DNA from: Roseivirga sp. UBA6061
GTDB lineage: Bacteria > Bacteroidota > Bacteroidia > Cytophagales > Cyclobacteriaceae
Direction: 5' to 3'
Assembly (NCBI GenBank): GCA_002427745.1
Contig: DIYF01000014.1
Span: 62,001 to 126,000 of the forward strand
DNA length: 64,000 nt
Shown here: one piece after another, positions 25,730-33,772 of the stretch
Layout: each line of letters starts with the position of its first letter
Numbering within the stretch: position 1 is the stretch's first letter
The notes under the pieces: model-generated
Seen by the model: the letters and a program-made list of their open reading frames with translations, nothing else
What the model was told of the DNA's origin: nothing
Databases searched by the model: none
Position numbers and translations under genes: made by a program

Positions 25730-25789
25730 TATCAGTCAGTTAGCGTTTAAAAATCGCTTTAGAAAAGGCTGTAAAAAAAGAGCATTCAA

Positions 25790-26866
25790 ATGGCTAATAT
25801 GAGTAATCAAAACAACAGAAATATGAAAAGGTCAATAAGAACGATGGTGGCTTTCATGATCACTGCCCTGATGATGGTGGGAGTGAATGCCTATGCGCAG
25901 AACGAGGAAATCAACGAGAGCCGGTCCGTGTCCATTTCTACCACGGATAATGGCAAGGTGAAACTGAAGGTTATTACGAAGCGGGGCAATGATACTGAGA
26001 CATTCGAAAAGACTTATGATAGTCATGAGGATATGGAAAATGACCCAGAACTCAAGGAAAAGGGTATTGACATCAGCGACAACTGGAGCTGGAGTTCAGG
26101 AGTAGGTCGCATCAAGTTTGGCGGTAGCAATAATATGTTCAGCATCTTCAGACCAGGTTCACCCTTTGGCGATGATGATGACAACAGCATTTCTCGCTCA
26201 TTCAGCTTTGGGTTCGATCTGGATTCAATGATGAACAACCTGGATCATTTCAGATCCGACAGTCCGTTTTTCTTCCGATTTGGTCCCGGAGGTACAATGG
26301 ATGTGGATTCCCTGATGCAGAAATTTGACTTTCATAAGGATGGCGGTAAGTACTTTTTGAATGGAGAAGAGTTTGAGGATATGGATGCCCTCAGAGAAAG
26401 AATGAGGGAGCAGTTTGATGATCTCGATTTTGATTTCGACTTTGACTTTGATGATTGGAATAACAGAGGAAACGGAGCCAATGTTTTCTTCTTTGGTAAT
26501 GACGATAGCGACAAGGGGCATGGTCGTGTGGTTTCCAGAGCCAGAGTATTTATCCGAACCGCCAGAGATACTGATAAAGAAGCAGTAGGGGCCGATGAAA
26601 TGGAAGATCTTGAGTTTAATAATATCAGCTTCTATCCAAATCCCAGCGATGGCAGGTTCAACGTTGAACTGGATACAGGAAATGGTGATCCCATACAAAT
26701 CAAAATCATAGATCCTAACGGAACGGTGGTCTACGATAAGAGAGACCAGAGTAGCAAAGGCAGGTATGATTTCAACATAGATATTTCAGGTCACGACAAG
26801 GGAATTTACATTCTTCAGGTCATTCAGAACAATAGTGCCCTCACTAAGCGAATAATTATAGAGTAG
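25790..26866 (+). CDS. Acidic T9SS cargo protein (type A sorting domain)
   Basis: 358 residues; ATGs at 25799 and 25823 are alternative starts. A signal peptide ends at about residue 37 (VNAYAQ). The mature part is Asp/Phe-rich, with repeats such as DDLDFDFDFDFDDW and several short segments of SFGFDLDSMM type, and no recognised enzyme domain. The last 80 residues are a Por-type sorting signal: ISFYPNPSDGRFNVEL, IKIIDPNGTVVYDKRD, then GIYILQVIQ and a KRIIIE end. It should be exported by the type IX system and attached to or released from the cell surface. The acidic runs could bind Ca2+ (inference). It is divergent from and probably regulated by the adjacent two-component system. Confidence 0.8.
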   Translation: MANMSNQNNRNMKRSIRTMVAFMITALMMVGVNAYAQNEEINESRSVSISTTDNGKVKLKVITKRGNDTETFEKTYDSHEDMENDPELKEKGIDISDNWSWSSGVGRIKFGGSNNMFSIFRPGSPFGDDDDNSISRSFSFGFDLDSMMNNLDHFRSDSPFFFRFGPGGTMDVDSLMQKFDFHKDGGKYFLNGEEFEDMDALRERMREQFDDLDFDFDFDFDDWNNRGNGANVFFFGNDDSDKGHGRVVSRARVFIRTARDTDKEAVGADEMEDLEFNNISFYPNPSDGRFNVELDTGNGDPIQIKIIDPNGTVVYDKRDQSSKGRYDFNIDISGHDKGIYILQVIQNNSALTKRIIIE

Positions 26867-26896
26867 GAGTTTAAGTTTAGATATATTTGTCAGATG

Positions 26897-26927
26897 AAGG
26901 AAGGATTCTTAAAGTCCTTCCTTTTTT
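26897..26927 (+). terminator. Rho-independent terminator after the T9SS gene
   Basis: Arms AAGGAAGGA (26897-26905) and TCCTTCCTT (26915-26923) are perfectly complementary, with a 9-nt loop and a T run to 26927. It sits 31 bp after the stop of the T9SS gene and shows that an upstream extension of lysA to 26894 is not the real start. Confidence 0.85.
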
Positions 26928-26942
26928 GTGTTAGTAAGCGGC

Positions 26943-26950
26943 TATATTTG
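26943..26950 (+). promoter_or_regulatory. Promoter -7 element TATATTTG for lysA
   Basis: Exact TAnnTTTG match between the terminator and the lysA ATG at 26969. A -33 match at the usual distance is weak. It implies a very short leader of about 12 nt. Confidence 0.55.
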
Positions 26951-26968
26951 GCGCTCAATTATTTAGAC

Positions 26969-28201
26969 ATGGATTTAACAGACAATCGCTACAGCATTCA
27001 GGGGGTCGATCTGATCGATCTGGCCACCGAGTTTGGTACACCGTTGTATGTATACGATGCTGACAAGATCAAGGAGAAGTTTGACTCACTTTGCAATGCC
27101 TTTCAGGGTGTGAAGATGAAGGTGAAGTACGCTTCTAAATCCCTGACTAATTTATCTGTGCTCAAGCTGCTGAGAAGCTATGGGTCAGAGCTCGATTGCG
27201 TATCTGTTCAGGAAGTGCATTTGGGACTTATGGCCGGTTTCAAACCCAGCGAAATTCTGTATACGCCCAATGGAGTTTCCTTTGAAGAGATTCAGGAAGC
27301 GGTGGAGCTGGGTGTGATGATTAACCTGGATAATATCTCTACGCTCGAACAGTTTGGCAATGCCTACCATGGTACCGTACCGGTCTGCATCCGGCTGAAC
27401 CCTCACATTATGGCCGGAGGGAATCATAAAATATCTACCGGCCACGTAGGATCCAAGTTCGGTATATCTGTTTACCAGATTCCACACATCGTGAGAGTGG
27501 TAGAAACCTATGGTATCAATGTAACGGGGCTGCATATGCATACTGGTTCTGATATTCTGGAGGCAGACGTTTTCTTGCGTGCTTCTGATATCCTCTTTGA
27601 TGCCGCAAAGAACTTTAAGGACCTTGCTTTTATCGACTTTGGCAGTGGTTTTAAAGTAGGCTATAAAGAAGGCGACATTGTAACAGATATCAGTGAGCTG
27701 GGTGAGAAGCTGAGCTCGGCTTTCAAAGATTTTTGTAAGCGATATGGCAGAGAACTGGAGATGTGGTTTGAGCCGGGCAAATTCCTGGTAAGTGAGGCAG
27801 GTACTTTTCTCGCGACTACCAATGTGGTGAAAACCACTCCGGCCACGGTCTTTGCCGGTATCAACACAGGTCTGAATCACCTCATCAGGCCTATGATGTA
27901 CGATGCCTACCATGAGATTTTCAATGTGTCCAATCCCAATGGTATCAAGAGAATCTATACCATTGTGGGGTATATCTGCGAAACAGATACTTTCGGAGTA
28001 GACCGTAAGCTGGATGAGGTAAAAGAAGGCGATATCCTGGCTTTCAAAAATGCCGGAGCCTATGCCTTCACCATGGCATCTAATTATAATTCGCGTCTCA
28101 GACCAGCCGAAGTGTTAATTTACAAAGGTAAGGCACACTTGATTCGCAAGCGGGAAGTCTTCGAAGATCTGACCAGAAATCAGGTAGAAATCGAAATTTG
28201 A
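26969..28201 (+). CDS. lysA: Diaminopimelate decarboxylase
   Basis: 410 residues from the ATG at 26969, chosen because the frame upstream runs through a terminator and a promoter element. Fold-type III PLP enzyme: VKYASKSLTN carries the PLP lysine, and CIRLNPHIMAGG, GLHMHTGSD, IDFGSGFKVGY (phosphate-binding Gly-rich loop), MWFEPGKFLV and GYICETDTF (active-site Cys) are all present. It converts meso-diaminopimelate to lysine in the cytoplasm. It is transcribed alone. Confidence 0.96.
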   Translation: MDLTDNRYSIQGVDLIDLATEFGTPLYVYDADKIKEKFDSLCNAFQGVKMKVKYASKSLTNLSVLKLLRSYGSELDCVSVQEVHLGLMAGFKPSEILYTPNGVSFEEIQEAVELGVMINLDNISTLEQFGNAYHGTVPVCIRLNPHIMAGGNHKISTGHVGSKFGISVYQIPHIVRVVETYGINVTGLHMHTGSDILEADVFLRASDILFDAAKNFKDLAFIDFGSGFKVGYKEGDIVTDISELGEKLSSAFKDFCKRYGRELEMWFEPGKFLVSEAGTFLATTNVVKTTPATVFAGINTGLNHLIRPMMYDAYHEIFNVSNPNGIKRIYTIVGYICETDTFGVDRKLDEVKEGDILAFKNAGAYAFTMASNYNSRLRPAEVLIYKGKAHLIRKREVFEDLTRNQVEIEI

Positions 28202-28301
28202 TTAAATAAACAGAACCGTTGGTCGCATTTTTGCAGTCAGTGGTGAGAATATATTTTTTAATTTTAGACAGGCCTTAGAGGGTCAATAGCTAAACATACT
28301 T

Positions 28302-28712
28302 ATGAAACGCACTTATATTTTATTTGCCGCACTGGCACTGGCTATTTCTTCATTTGCTTTTAAGGATCAAAGCGCTGCTTTGAAAGAGAGCATGAAAAGG
28401 GGAAAAGGAATTTACGATGGTACTTGTACGGTCTGCCATATGGCAGAAGGTCAGGGACTGCCGGGAGTATTTCCACCACTGGCTAAATCTGATTTTCTTA
28501 TGGCGGATCTTGATCGCTCTATCAAGGCTGTTATCGAGGGACTGACAGGGGAAATTGAAGTGAACGGTACAAAATATAATGGCGTGATGCAGGCTTCAGG
28601 TCTGGATGACAGAGACATTGCCGATGTACTGAACTATGTGAGAAACTCCTGGGGGAATGAAGGCAAAATGGTGAAAGAATCACAGGTGGCCAAAGTACGC
28701 AAGGGCAAGTAG
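28302..28712 (+). CDS. Periplasmic c-type cytochrome
   Basis: 136 residues. A signal peptide (about 1-20, SSFAF) is followed by one haem-binding CTVCH motif (Cys42, Cys45, His46). A distal Met is available in YNGVMQASGLDDRDIADVLNY, the usual class I layout. The central part GQGLPGVFPPLAKSDFLM is typical of cytochromes tied to terminal oxidases, nitrite reductases or sugar dehydrogenases. No such partner is next to it. Confidence 0.9.
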   Translation: MKRTYILFAALALAISSFAFKDQSAALKESMKRGKGIYDGTCTVCHMAEGQGLPGVFPPLAKSDFLMADLDRSIKAVIEGLTGEIEVNGTKYNGVMQASGLDDRDIADVLNYVRNSWGNEGKMVKESQVAKVRKGK

Positions 28713-28750
28713 ATTAACTTCTCAAATAATATCGCGCCTAAAAAGCTGTT

Positions 28751-29719
28751 ATGTATACAGGGCAAAACCTTCGATCTTTTTTTAAAATGACATCAAGAGT
28801 TTTTACAGGCATTATATTGCTGACGGCCGTATTTATGGTGACAGCACCCTCCTGCAAGGACGCACCGGCAGAGACAGACCCTACCGTGAGTGAGCTTCCG
28901 GTGAGCAATGTGTTTTCTGCCTCTCAGAACCCGGCCGTGCTGGAAGCTACAAATATTGATGAGGCTTCGGGCCTGGCTGCCAGCCGTTCCAATGCCCTTT
29001 ATCTCTGGACGCATAATGATAGCGGGGGAGACCCGGAGGTCTACCTTTTTACAACTACCGGAGCAGATTCCGGGCGTTATGAACTTGAGGGAGTCAGCAA
29101 CATAGATTGGGAAGATATTGCCATCGGCCCTGGTCCTGATGATGCATTGACCTATCTGCTTGTGGGAGATATCGGAGACAATGCAGCCGTTCGCAACAGC
29201 TATGCGATTCACAGAGTGCCAGAGCCAGACCTCAATGTGACTGACTTGCCCGCAACGGCCACACTGACGGGAGTGGAAACCATTGATTTTGTTTATAGCG
29301 ATGAAGTTTCCAGAGATGCCGAAACCCTGATGGTCGACCCTGCAACAAAAGATATTTATGTGATTTCTAAAAGAGAGGCACAGGTGGGCGTATACCGTTT
29401 GCCTTACCCTCAGGAATTAGTTGATACGGATACCGCTGAATTTCAGGGTTTGATTCCATTCACCAATATTGTGGCGGGTGATATTGCTGCCGGAGGTGAT
29501 GAGATCCTGCTCAAAGACTACTTCAGGGTATACTACTGGCAGATTACCGGTGGTAACTCTGTTTATCAGGCCATGACAGAAACTCCGCAACGACTCAATT
29601 ATCAGGCAGAACCACAGGGGGAAGCCATTGCCTTAAGTGCTGACGGACAAACCTATTATACCCTCAGTGAGGTAGACTCTGAAGAGCCGGCTACCCTGCT
29701 GTCATATCGCAGAAACTGA
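28751..29719 (+). CDS. Lipoprotein, probable beta-propeller
   Basis: 322 residues. The start could also be the ATG at 28787, which gives a better lipoprotein signal (MTSRVFTGIILLTAVF with Cys in TAPSCKD). The mature part contains EASGLAASRSNALYLWTHND, GVSNIDWEDIAIGPGPD and LLVGDIGDNAAVRNSYAI, and near the end QGEAIALSADGQTYYTLSE, which suggest a six- or seven-bladed propeller. The E-x-SGL and D-W/F-E-D/G-I pattern is shared with the SdiA-regulated-type protein at 37511. The substrate is unknown. Confidence 0.65.
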   Translation: MYTGQNLRSFFKMTSRVFTGIILLTAVFMVTAPSCKDAPAETDPTVSELPVSNVFSASQNPAVLEATNIDEASGLAASRSNALYLWTHNDSGGDPEVYLFTTTGADSGRYELEGVSNIDWEDIAIGPGPDDALTYLLVGDIGDNAAVRNSYAIHRVPEPDLNVTDLPATATLTGVETIDFVYSDEVSRDAETLMVDPATKDIYVISKREAQVGVYRLPYPQELVDTDTAEFQGLIPFTNIVAGDIAAGGDEILLKDYFRVYYWQITGGNSVYQAMTETPQRLNYQAEPQGEAIALSADGQTYYTLSEVDSEEPATLLSYRRN

Positions 29720-29739
29720 TCTGTCTTTCAGTCCGGGGT

Positions 29740-29779
29740 AAAAAAATAAGCATCCTCACTTTATCAGATCAGATGCTTA
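29740..29779 (-). terminator. Terminator of the LytTR regulator gene
   Basis: TAAGCATC at 29747-29754 pairs with GATGCTTA at 29772-29779. On the minus strand the hairpin is followed by a T run (the A run at 29740-29746). It lies just after the stop of the minus-strand gene at 29800. Confidence 0.6.
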
Positions 29780-29799
29780 CGCTCCCTTTATCAATTCTT

Positions 29800-30579
29800 T
29801 TAGCTGGCACTAATGGTGTTCAGCGTAGCCGTAAAGGCGTTATAGTACGATCTCCCGATCGGTATTTTCTTTTCGCCAAGATGTACATGGCTGGTATCAA
29901 TGGCCGTAACCACATCCACCTGCACTACAAATGACTTGTGGACTCTCAGGAAACGATCCTTCGGGAGTTTATCGGTAATCTCTTTCAGTGATTTTCTTAC
30001 TGTATAAGTACGACCATCTGAGACATTCATGGTAATGTGGTTACCATCTGCTTCAATCCAGAGTAATTCATCATACTTTACCTTTTCCAGAAGTCCCTTT
30101 TTCTTCACATAGATAGAATCATTGTTGTATGTGGTAGGGTTTAGTACGGCAGCAGGGTTACCATTAGAGGAAACGGCAATTCGGTTCTTATTAAAAAGCG
30201 CCACCTCAATCGCTGCGTAAACATCATCTTTGGTAAACGGCTTTACTATGAACCCGAGGGGCTGCGTATGCTTGGCCCGGTTAACTGTTTCCTTATCCGA
30301 GTAGGATGTAATGTATACGAAAGGTAACTTGTACTGCTCTTGAATAATGCCACCCAGCTCAATACCATCCTGATCTCCTTTGATTTTAACATCAAGCAGT
30401 ACCAGGTCGGGGCGGGTAGTTTTGATAGATTTGATGGCCTGATTTGCCGAATTGGCAATCTCGGTTTCATCATAACCAAAGATGCTAAGCATCTCTTGCA
30501 GGTTTTCCGCAATAAATGGTTCGTCCTCTACAATGAGGATCTTTGAGGTGTTTACATAGTCATTCGTGATAGACGACAT
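29800..30579 (-). CDS. LytTR-family response regulator
   Basis: 259 residues from the ATG at 30579; a longer in-frame start at 30654 adds a poor sequence. The receiver domain has IVEDEPF, Asp63 in VLLDVKIKG and the KPF loop in LGFIVKPFTKDD. A linker leads to a LytTR DNA-binding domain with LLWIEADGNHITMNVSDG, FLRVHKSFVVQVDVV and IPIGRSYYNAF. LytTR regulators bind short direct repeats. It is divergent from the six-PAS kinase, with 101 bp between the starts, and is its likely partner since the kinase has no receiver domain of its own. Confidence 0.93.
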   Translation of the reverse strand: MSSITNDYVNTSKILIVEDEPFIAENLQEMLSIFGYDETEIANSANQAIKSIKTTRPDLVLLDVKIKGDQDGIELGGIIQEQYKLPFVYITSYSDKETVNRAKHTQPLGFIVKPFTKDDVYAAIEVALFNKNRIAVSSNGNPAAVLNPTTYNNDSIYVKKKGLLEKVKYDELLWIEADGNHITMNVSDGRTYTVRKSLKEITDKLPKDRFLRVHKSFVVQVDVVTAIDTSHVHLGEKKIPIGRSYYNAFTATLNTISAS

Positions 30580-30680
30580 TTTCCTTGATTTAGGTGAATT
30601 TGTGCACTTGTCTTTTGACGGAACATGCGAATATACTATCTTAAAAATACTCAAATTAATGAATAGAGGCTATTTCTGTG

Positions 30681-33600
30681 ATGGAAAACGTTTTTGGGCA
30701 TGCTACAAGCAAAATACTCAGTGCTAACGAAAAAATGATCGATTTTTCATCAGTAGTCAATAATCTGTCAGAAGTAGTGTGGTCTATAGATCTCACCGTA
30801 GAGCCCTATCAGTTCAGATATCTAAACGATCCCGTTAGTCGTGTACCTAACGGTTCTTATCAGAAAGCGCCTACTACGATTGATGAATGGCAGCAGCAAA
30901 TTCATGAAGAAGACCGGGAGCGTATTCTGGATGAGTATGTAAATGTGCTGAACAATGGCTACGGCAGCTATGCCTACCGGGTAGAGCGAGGGCCGGGCAA
31001 TTATCGCTATGTACGGGATAGGGTCAAAGTACTCTACGAGGATGAGAAACCTCTGAGAATTGATGGTATCACCATCGATATCGATGACATTCGGAAATCA
31101 AGGCTAAACCTGGAGCTAAGCCAGCAGCGGCTGAAGAGCATTGTGGATTCGCTGCCCGACCCTGTGTTTATTTCTACCCGCAAAGACGGAAAAGCAATTT
31201 TCGCAAACGAAGTTTTCTTTGAGGTATATGGAATGAATCCGGGAGAATTCCTGGGTAAAAAGGTGGTGCAATTCTACCAGAATTTTGATACCCGTAAAAC
31301 CTATCTGTCATTATTGGCGAAGGAGGGAAGGGTTCAGAACCACGAACTGGTGTTAAAAAATAAGAAGGACGAATCCTTTTGGGTAAGTGCTTCTACCATG
31401 CCATTGGATTTCCAGAATGAAGCCTGTTACATCACCATATTGCAGGACATTACCTTCAGAAAGTCTCTGGAAAAAGACCTGAAAGACAGTAACGAACGCT
31501 ATCAGCTCGCTGTCGAGGGAACAAATGATGTTATCTGGGAATACGATTTTGATAAAGGAACTTCCTATCTGTCACCTCAGTTCTGGGCGGCCTTAGGCCT
31601 TGAGCAGGAAACCAATCCGCTGGATGACAACCTGCTTTCACGCTATCTCCATGAAGAAGACAGAAAGTCTTTTATTTCTACCATACAGGGTCGGTTTAAG
31701 CGACATGAAGGTGATTTGGAAACAGAATGCCGCTTTATAGGAGAAGGAGGAAAGGTGATCTGGGTGTTTATCAAAGCCCGGATTCTCTACGATGCCAACG
31801 GAGACCCTGCAAGGGTGGTGGGATCCCTGTCCAATATTACTTCTCTGAAACAAGCACGGTCTAAGTTGCAGGAAAGTGAGGCCAAGTACAGAATCATCTC
31901 TCAGAACTCGAGTGATTGTATTTGTCTGCATTCTCCCGAAAGAGATTTTGTCTTTGTAAGTGCTTCGTCTTTCGATGTAATCGGCTACAAGCCTGATGAG
32001 TTGGAAAGACTGCGTTTGAGAGATATCATTGATGATGAGTACTATGAAGCCGTTAAAGCCAGTATTTCTGAAGTAATACTCAACCCTAAAAAGAAAATTG
32101 TTATCTCATTCAAGGCAAAGCAGGCCAATGGAGAGCTTGTATGGCTTGAAACGCACGGAGGGGCAATTCTGGACCAGGAAGGTCAGATTATGTACTTCCA
32201 GACCTCTACCCGTAATATTACGGCCAGGGTTGAAGCAGAAGATAAACTCAGAGAAAGTGAAGAGCGCTACAAGCTGATTTCTCAGAATTCACATGACATA
32301 GTTTCACTGATGGACCTGGAGGGTAAATACCTGTTTATTTCACCTTCTATAAAAGATACCCTGGGCTACGAAGTGGAAGAAATGCTCGGGCGTGCTACTA
32401 CCGACTTTATTCACCCTGATGACTTACCGGGAGTAGTGGAGTCCATGCAGGATACACTCGCTCAGAATACCAAGATGTCTGAAGCTCTCTTCCGTTTCAG
32501 GCATAAAAGCGGAGACTATCGCTGGCTTGAAGCCAAGGGAGGCATTATTAATAATGAAGAGGGCGAGCCCATTTACTTCAGATCTACCAAGGTAGATATG
32601 ACAGACAAAATCCGGGCGGAGCAGCGGCTGAAAGAAAAAGAAGAACAGTATAAGCTCGTTTCAGAAAACTCTACCGATGTAATTGCCTTGCATGACCTCA
32701 AGGGTAAATTCAGCTTTATTTCTCCCTCCTGCTACCGCCTTGTCGGTTTCACTGTGGAAGAGTGTTTAGGCAAAGACCCCATGGCACTCATTCACAAGGA
32801 GGATGTGAAGAGGGTAAACAAGGTTTTTGAAGATACAATTACCAATAAGAGTCAGGATGTACAGACTTCTTATCGCATCAGAAGAAGAGACGGAGAGTAT
32901 GTGCCGGTAGGTGTTTCGCTCACCTCTGTACTCGATGATAAAGGCGAAGTGCAGTATGTGCTGTCTTCCACGCGTGATATCACTGAGATTATGAAGGTGA
33001 TAGAGAAAGAGCGTTATCTGAATAAGCTCAAGTCGAGCTTTATCTCCATGGCCTCACATGAATTCAGAACACCTCTTACCACCATACAGTCGAGTAATGA
33101 GCTGATCCAGATGTACCTGGAAAATCAGATCGATCCAACCAACGGCAAGCTTACCAAGCATGTTTCGCGCATCAGAGTGGAACTGGAAAGACTCAACTCA
33201 TTGCTGAAAGATGTGTTTACACTGGGCAGACTTGATGTGGGCCGTGCCAGGGTAAATAAAGAACTCACCTCGCTTACTGCTATTGCCAAACAGGTGGTGC
33301 TTGAAGCCAGTGTAGGCTTCAAAAACAGAGCGGTTGCTGTACAGACTGTAGGAGATGAACGTCAGGTGAATCTTGACAGCCAGCTGATCAGCCATGCCAT
33401 GTCAAACATCGTATTGAATGCTCTTAAGTATTCTGAGGGTTGCCCTGATCCGGAAATGACGATCGTATACATGGAAGATTCCATTGATATTAAGGTAAAG
33501 GATTATGGAATCGGTATTCCTGACAAGGATAAAGATGGTCTCTTCGAGTCCTTCTCACGAGCCAGTAATGTCGGTGATATAGAGGGTACCGGTCTGGGAC

Positions 33601-33704
33601 TCGTTATTGTACGTCAGTTTGTTGAAATGCACGATGGTACCATCACCTTTGAAAGCGAGCTGAAGAAAGGCTCTACCTTTAAAATCCACTTGCCGAATAT
33701 CTAG
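30681..33704 (+). CDS. Six-PAS sensor histidine kinase
   Basis: 1007 residues from the ATG at 30681. No TM helix is seen, so it is probably cytoplasmic. Six consecutive PAS modules each end in an ITxxxxxE-type linker: about 18-150, 152-270, 275-400, 402-525, 530-655 and 657-780; most of the later ones begin YK/YR-x-ISQNS. The kinase core follows: HisKA with MASHEFRTPLTTIQS (His793), HATPase_c with NIVLNALKYSEGC, DYGIGIPD and GTGLGLVIVRQF. The many PAS units suggest multi-signal sensing. It is the divergent neighbour of a LytTR response regulator. Confidence 0.94.
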   Translation: MENVFGHATSKILSANEKMIDFSSVVNNLSEVVWSIDLTVEPYQFRYLNDPVSRVPNGSYQKAPTTIDEWQQQIHEEDRERILDEYVNVLNNGYGSYAYRVERGPGNYRYVRDRVKVLYEDEKPLRIDGITIDIDDIRKSRLNLELSQQRLKSIVDSLPDPVFISTRKDGKAIFANEVFFEVYGMNPGEFLGKKVVQFYQNFDTRKTYLSLLAKEGRVQNHELVLKNKKDESFWVSASTMPLDFQNEACYITILQDITFRKSLEKDLKDSNERYQLAVEGTNDVIWEYDFDKGTSYLSPQFWAALGLEQETNPLDDNLLSRYLHEEDRKSFISTIQGRFKRHEGDLETECRFIGEGGKVIWVFIKARILYDANGDPARVVGSLSNITSLKQARSKLQESEAKYRIISQNSSDCICLHSPERDFVFVSASSFDVIGYKPDELERLRLRDIIDDEYYEAVKASISEVILNPKKKIVISFKAKQANGELVWLETHGGAILDQEGQIMYFQTSTRNITARVEAEDKLRESEERYKLISQNSHDIVSLMDLEGKYLFISPSIKDTLGYEVEEMLGRATTDFIHPDDLPGVVESMQDTLAQNTKMSEALFRFRHKSGDYRWLEAKGGIINNEEGEPIYFRSTKVDMTDKIRAEQRLKEKEEQYKLVSENSTDVIALHDLKGKFSFISPSCYRLVGFTVEECLGKDPMALIHKEDVKRVNKVFEDTITNKSQDVQTSYRIRRRDGEYVPVGVSLTSVLDDKGEVQYVLSSTRDITEIMKVIEKERYLNKLKSSFISMASHEFRTPLTTIQSSNELIQMYLENQIDPTNGKLTKHVSRIRVELERLNSLLKDVFTLGRLDVGRARVNKELTSLTAIAKQVVLEASVGFKNRAVAVQTVGDERQVNLDSQLISHAMSNIVLNALKYSEGCPDPEMTIVYMEDSIDIKVKDYGIGIPDKDKDGLFESFSRASNVGDIEGTGLGLVIVRQFVEMHDGTITFESELKKGSTFKIHLPNI

Positions 33705-33713
33705 TTCAGGCAT

Positions 33714-33752
33714 AAAAAAAACTGACGCCCCTTTTCAGAAGCGTCAGCTTTT
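33714..33752. terminator. Bidirectional terminator
   Basis: CTGACGC (33722-33728) pairs with GCGTCAG (33741-33747), flanked by an A run on the left and CTTTTATT on the right. It sits between the convergent kinase gene and the metallophosphoesterase fusion gene and can serve both. Confidence 0.8.
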
Positions 33753-33772
33753 ATTCTCTTTTCATCAGGTTC

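Noticed and set aside
26425..26460. Tandem GAT-TT repeats coding DFDFDF as a possible phase-variable tract
   Set aside because: The repeats are imperfect codon mixtures in frame and short; no sign of slippage-prone identical units.
26894..26968. N-terminal extension of lysA
   Set aside because: It passes through a clear terminator hairpin and a TATATTTG promoter element; the ATG at 26969 fits the enzyme family.
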